From: Nonomuraea guangzhouensis
Lineage (GTDB): Bacteria > Actinomycetota > Actinomycetes > Streptosporangiales > Streptosporangiaceae
Direction of reading: 5' to 3'
NCBI RefSeq assembly: GCF_019396345.1
Contig: NZ_JAHKRM010000004.1
Location: forward strand, 186,001 to 250,000
DNA: 64,000 nt
This document shows, in pieces, positions 60,604 to 64,000 of this stretch (positions are counted from its first letter, which is position 1; each line of letters starts with the position of its first letter). The notes below the pieces were generated by a model that was given only the letters and a program-made list of their open reading frames with translations, made no database searches and was not told the origin of the DNA. The position numbers were made by a program, and so were the translations under genes.

Positions 60604-61055
60604 CGGGCCGCCACCCGCGCCAGCCGCCGCGTCACCCGCATCCCGCACCACACCGCCACCACGGCCGCGACCATCGTCGCCGCCAGATAGACCAGCCCGG
60701 CGACCGGCGCGCCCCACGCCACCAATCGCTGCACATCCACCACGTACGTGGAGAACGTGGTGAACCCGCCCAGGATCCCGACCCCGAGGAACGGCCGTAC
60801 CAGCCGATGCGCCTGCCGTACCTCGGTGATCACCACCATGAGCACCCCGATCAGCAGGCATCCGGAGACGTTCACCCAGAACGTCGCCCACGGGAACCCG
60901 GCAGGAGAGGCGGGCAGCGCGCTCTGCGCCCCGTAGCGGGCCAGCGCTCCCAGCGCGCCCCCGGCCGCGATGACCACGAGCACGCTCCAGGACAGCTCCG
61001 CCCGCTGGCCGGGAACGTGGAGATCCACATCCGGATCAACAGCACCGTGCGTCAT
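60600..61055 (-). CDS. crcB: fluoride channel subunit CrcB/Fluc
   Basis: 151 residues from ATG 61055, with GAGGGA upstream. It has an extra N-terminal tail of ~25 residues before four membrane helices; GGALGALARYG, FPWATFWVNVSGC and GILGGFTTFSTYVVD are the pore signatures. With the overlapping second copy it forms the paired Fluc arrangement common in Gram-positive bacteria. No fluoride riboswitch could be recognised upstream. Confidence 0.9.
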   Translation of the reverse strand: MTHGAVDPDVDLHVPGQRAELSWSVLVVIAAGGALGALARYGAQSALPASPAGFPWATFWVNVSGCLLIGVLMVVITEVRQAHRLVRPFLGVGILGGFTTFSTYVVDVQRLVAWGAPVAGLVYLAATMVAAVVAVWCGMRVTRRLARVAAR

Positions 61056-61156
61056 AGATCCCTCCCTCTGCCGTCTCAAACCTCTCACCGTGTCAAACAC
61101 CACAATGTCGGGAATTGATCTCTAGAGAACCTGTGCCCAAGATCTCGGAGGCGTAC

Positions 61157-61870
61157 TTGAGCACAAAGGATACGGTCGCCCTCCTGGCCGGGGGTGTACT
61201 GGTCGTCTCCCTCATCGGCGGCACCAAGAGCAGCCCGGCCACCGCGGCCAGCCCCCTGAGCAACACCAGCGGAACCCTGCCAGGACTCGCCCCCATCACC
61301 AAAGACACCGACAAAGCCAGCGCCCGCGCCCTCATCAAGGAACTCCGGGTGAAGGACCGCGGCCCCAAGACGGGCTACGAGCGCACCAGATACGGCGACA
61401 ACTGGGCCGACACCGCCACCGACGTCCCGTACGCCCGCAACGGCTGCCGTACCCGCGACGACCTGCTCGCCCGTGACGGCCATGACGTCAAGTATCGCCA
61501 GGGCTCCCGCTGCGAGGTCGTCTCCCTGCGGCTGACCGACCCCTATACCGGCAGGACCATCGACTGGCGCAAGGAGCACGCCGACGAGATCCAGGTCGAC
61601 CATGTCATCCCGCTCGCCTACGGCTGGCGGATGGGCGCGCCGCGCTGGTCGATGGCCAAGCGCGTCGACTTCGCCAACGACCCGCTCAACCTGCTGCCCG
61701 TCGACGGCGCCGCCAACGAGCAGAAGGACGGCTCGGGGCCGGCCGGCTGGCTGCCGCCGCAACACCGCATCCGCTGCGCCTACGTCACCCGCTTCGCCCA
61801 GGTCGCGCGCAAGTACGACCTGCCCGTCACCCGCGAGGACAAGAACACCATGCTCGCCCAGTGCCGCTGA
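61157..61870 (+). CDS. secreted or anchored HNH-family nuclease
   Basis: 237 residues from TTG 61157 with GGAGG 5 bp upstream. One hydrophobic N-terminal segment (TVALLAGGVLVVSLIGG) is a signal peptide or anchor. The C-terminal half has the HNH-type core QVDHVIPLAYGWRMGAPRWS, then FANDPLNLLPVDGAANEQKD, typical of the DUF1524/GmrSD-like secreted nucleases of actinobacteria. It probably cuts DNA outside the cell. It is divergent from the crcB pair. Confidence 0.8.
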   Translation: MSTKDTVALLAGGVLVVSLIGGTKSSPATAASPLSNTSGTLPGLAPITKDTDKASARALIKELRVKDRGPKTGYERTRYGDNWADTATDVPYARNGCRTRDDLLARDGHDVKYRQGSRCEVVSLRLTDPYTGRTIDWRKEHADEIQVDHVIPLAYGWRMGAPRWSMAKRVDFANDPLNLLPVDGAANEQKDGSGPAGWLPPQHRIRCAYVTRFAQVARKYDLPVTREDKNTMLAQCR

Positions 61871-61879
61871 CCGCCGCCG

Positions 61880-61959
61880 CTCAGCGCACGTCCCTCCAAC
61901 TCAGCGCATGCCCATCCAACTCAGCGCACGCCCATCCAGCTCAGCGCACGTCCATCCAC
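61880..61959. repeat. four 20-bp tandem units overlapping a gene end
   Basis: Four 20-bp units (CTCAGCGCACGTCCCTCCAA and variants) start at 61880, 61900, 61920 and 61940. The last one contains the stop codon and terminal MDVR codons of the minus-strand SGNH gene; the other three are spacer copies. Confidence 0.85.
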
Positions 61960-62774
61960 TCGAAACCGTTCTTGAACGTCAGCGCGGCCAGGGCCCGCTG
62001 CCCGTCGGCGTTCGGGTGGAAGTAGTCCCACTTGCTGATGTGGTCGAGCGTGAACGGGTAGCCGAACACCGCGCCCCCGTCCGTACGGCAGGCGGGACCC
62101 AGCGTCGCGCACGCCTCGGCGGCCTCGTGGTTGTAAGCCATCACCCGCGCCCGCACCCGGGCCCGCCGCGCCACGTCGGCGGCCTTCATCGAGGACGGGG
62201 AGGCGAGCATCGTGGGGCAGATATGGCCGAGTGTCCAGAACGAGCGCGCCAGCGCGTTGCCCTTGCCGACCTGCCACAACCGGCGCAGGTCCGGAACGCT
62301 GGCGATGAACACCCGGACGCCCGGCATCCCGGCCCGCAACTCCGCCAGAGCCGCGTCGAACCGCTGCCGGTAGACCTGCACGGGCGTCATGTCCTTCTCT
62401 GCCGGCTTGCAGGCGTCCTGGGCGCCGATGAGGATTGTGACATAACTCGCTTTCGCCGCCACCGCCTGCCTCACCTGCCCCAGCAGGTCCGCGCTCGTCG
62501 ACCCGGGCACCGCGAAGTTGCGGTTGTGCCCCAAGATCGACCTGCTCAGCCCGGCCAGCCGCAGGTAGTGGCTGCTCACCTGGGCGTTGTCACCCGCCGA
62601 CCAGGAGCGGGAGGTGCAGGAGACGTACCAGCCGCACGCGTTGAACCCGGCCGAGACCGAATCGCCCAACGCCGCCATGACCTCTGGGACGGGCTCCGCC
62701 GTGGCGGCCTGGGCCGTGCCGGAGCCGAGAAGAACGAGCGCCGCGACGCAGACGGGCGCGAGACGAGTGATCAT
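61941..62774 (-). CDS. secreted SGNH/GDSL hydrolase
   Basis: 277 residues from ATG 62774. The signal peptide (ITRLAPVCVAALVLLGSGTA, cut after AQA) is followed by block I ALGDSVSAGFNAC with nucleophile Ser39. The Gly and Asn oxyanion residues are in the AVPGSTSADLL/IGAQDAC regions, and block V is DYFHPNADGQ near the end. IGAQDAC in place of IGGNDLG-type sequence is a departure from common actinobacterial SGNH lipases. It is an extracellular esterase; substrate unknown. Cys pairs suggest disulfides. Confidence 0.85.
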   Translation of the reverse strand: MITRLAPVCVAALVLLGSGTAQAATAEPVPEVMAALGDSVSAGFNACGWYVSCTSRSWSAGDNAQVSSHYLRLAGLSRSILGHNRNFAVPGSTSADLLGQVRQAVAAKASYVTILIGAQDACKPAEKDMTPVQVYRQRFDAALAELRAGMPGVRVFIASVPDLRRLWQVGKGNALARSFWTLGHICPTMLASPSSMKAADVARRARVRARVMAYNHEAAEACATLGPACRTDGGAVFGYPFTLDHISKWDYFHPNADGQRALAALTFKNGFEWMDVR

Positions 62775-62993
62775 GCGGCCCAACGTAGGGATGGGCGAGG
62801 GGGCCGACTATGTCGTTAAGGCAACATCTGCCATCTCAGGACCGTGTTCATATCGCCGCTTGACAGGCCGGATCCGATGCGGCCCCGACCGAATATCATG
62901 CGAGTTCCCACTTTTTCTGGGTTCGTTGACCGTAACCGGTCATTCACGGGGGTCCCAGTCGAACGTGTTCAGTTCCCGCATAGAGTGTCTTGG

Positions 62994-64000
62994 GTGAGTG
63001 TCGCGCTCGGAACCACCCGCCCGCTACCGGTTCGCACCACCCCCATAGGTGACCCCGGTAACTTGCTGGCCTCCCTGCCCCGGACCCCCGCCCCTTATGC
63101 CTGGATCAGGCATGGCGAAGGACTCGTGGGCTGGGGTGAGGCCGCCCGTGTGAACGTTCCCGCAGGTCCCGGCCGGTTCGCCTGGGCCCGGCGGTGGCTC
63201 GGCGACCTCTTCGGCGACGCCCGCATGGACACCTATCTCGACGGGCCCGCCGGCACGCCCGGTGTCGGGCCGGTCGCCTTCGGCTCCTTCACCTTCGACG
63301 AGAACGCCGCCGGCTCCGTCCTCGTCGTCCCGCAGGCCGTACTCGCCCGGCGCAGCGGCCACGCCTGGCTCACCACCATCGGCGACGCGCGCCTCGAACC
63401 CCTCACCCCGATCCGCGACCCGGGCCGCATCAGCTACGGCGACGGCAGCCTGTCCGCCCCCGAATGGGAGCACGTCGTCGCCCAAGCCGCCCGGCGCATC
63501 CGCGACGGCGAGCTGGAGAAGGTCGTCCTGGCCCGGGACCTGCTCGCCACGGCCGAGCGTCCCATCGACGTACGCCTGCTGCTCAGCCGCCTGGCGCAGC
63601 GCTATCCCGAGTGCTACACCTTCTCCGTCGCCGGCTTCGTCGGCGCCACGCCCGAGCTGCTCATCCGGCGCACCGGCCAGGAGATCGAGTCGCTCGTCCT
63701 GGCCGGCACCACACCGCGCGGCAGCGGCCCCGAAGACGACGTGGCGCGCGGCGCCGCGCTGTTCGCCTCGGCCAAGGACCGGCACGAGCACGAGTGCGCC
63801 ATCGCGTCCGTACGCGAGACGCTCGCCCCGCTGTGCTCGTCGCTGCAGACCCCCGACGAACCCGAACTGCTCATGCTGCCCAACGTCCAGCATCTGGCCA
63901 GCCACGTCACGGGCCGCCTGGCCGACGGCGCGTCGGTGCTCGACGTGGTCGCCGCCATGCACCCGACGGCGGCGGTGGGCGGCACACCCACCGACACCGC
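62994..64000 (+). CDS. isochorismate synthase, partial
   Basis: The frame from GTG 62994 runs off the window (335 codons seen). Chorismate-utilising signatures are present: ELEKVVLARDLL, FVGATPELLIR, LAGTTPRGS and HPTAAVGGTP close to the end. It isomerises chorismate to isochorismate for menaquinone or a catechol siderophore; the context here does not tell which. The N-terminal 120 residues are less conserved, as usual. The 219-bp gap upstream has TTGACA at 62860-62865 but no matching -10 element. Confidence 0.85.
   Translation, partial: MSVALGTTRPLPVRTTPIGDPGNLLASLPRTPAPYAWIRHGEGLVGWGEAARVNVPAGPGRFAWARRWLGDLFGDARMDTYLDGPAGTPGVGPVAFGSFTFDENAAGSVLVVPQAVLARRSGHAWLTTIGDARLEPLTPIRDPGRISYGDGSLSAPEWEHVVAQAARRIRDGELEKVVLARDLLATAERPIDVRLLLSRLAQRYPECYTFSVAGFVGATPELLIRRTGQEIESLVLAGTTPRGSGPEDDVARGAALFASAKDRHEHECAIASVRETLAPLCSSLQTPDEPELLMLPNVQHLASHVTGRLADGASVLDVVAAMHPTAAVGGTPTDT

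Noticed and set aside
61056..61114. Fluoride riboswitch upstream of the crcB pair
   Set aside because: I could not find the conserved GGNGAUGG and downstream loop pattern in the minus-strand leader. A covariance-model (crcB RNA) search would decide.

Overview
The window is about 70% GC actinobacterial chromosome. GTG and TTG starts are common, 4-base GTGA/ATGA gene overlaps are frequent, and the gene set (TetR/PadR/ArsR regulators, HTH_42 winged-helix proteins, DUF3040, a tricorn-type protease, WS/DGAT, HrdD-like sigma) fits a Streptosporangiaceae-type actinomycete such as Nonomuraea. The genus is inference. No rRNA, tRNA or CRISPR array was seen.

1-17.4 kb is accessory and regulatory: the 3' end of a probable TetR gene, an aminoglycoside-phosphotransferase-like gene, TetR/FAD-monooxygenase pairs, an ArsR+SRPBCC pair, a decarboxylase-hydrolase fusion next to a LysR gene, an HTH/ClpN/DUF998 run, secreted and lipoprotein genes, and an adenosine-deaminase-like gene. 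Several regulators sit on clear palindromic operators (8901-8919, 16814-16831).

17.5-29.2 kb is the most interesting part: a compact two-armed biosynthetic locus. The plus arm has a stand-alone condensation protein with only an adenylation-domain tail, a type II thioesterase and an A-T didomain. The minus arm is seven overlapping genes read as ACP, class III aminotransferase, hotdog thioesterase, FabZ-like protein with Gln for the catalytic Glu, ketosynthase, Cys-less KS-like partner and an AMP-ligase. The arms converge and overlap by 10 bp. A methyltransferase is divergent from the ACP. No ketoreductase is present. I infer a discrete type II synthase that may aminate a beta-ketoacyl-ACP and pass it to the NRPS parts. 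At least five of these genes carry in-frame tandem repeats, including fourteen 7-residue units inside the hotdog fold.

29.4-50 kb: a sigma-70 factor, WS/DGAT, a cysteine-desulfurase-like enzyme, a tyrosine recombinase, a HelD-type helicase with divergent TetR, a polysaccharide-lyase-8-like enzyme, PadR genes with their targets (one with a 20-bp palindrome), NUDIX, PlsC, a penicillin-binding protein, a third FAD monooxygenase, a frameshifted MerR-family gene, an alpha/beta hydrolase and a DUF3040 protein.

50.2-54.4 kb: a LexA-type SOS box precedes a radical-SAM gene that is frameshifted and cut off, directly followed by a large serine recombinase and a Tet(M)/OtrA-like ribosomal protection gene with an upstream leader ORF. 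This looks like the left end, or a remnant, of an integrated element; no right junction is visible.

54.5-64 kb looks like ordinary chromosome: a lysine-rich small protein, tricorn-like protease, glycosyltransferase, HtrA-like protease without signal peptide, paired CrcB fluoride channels, a secreted HNH nuclease, a secreted SGNH hydrolase, and an isochorismate synthase running off the end. Three genes in the window (TetR at 1393, methyltransferase at 28498, SGNH at 61941) have 3' ends tandemly repeated into the downstream spacer.
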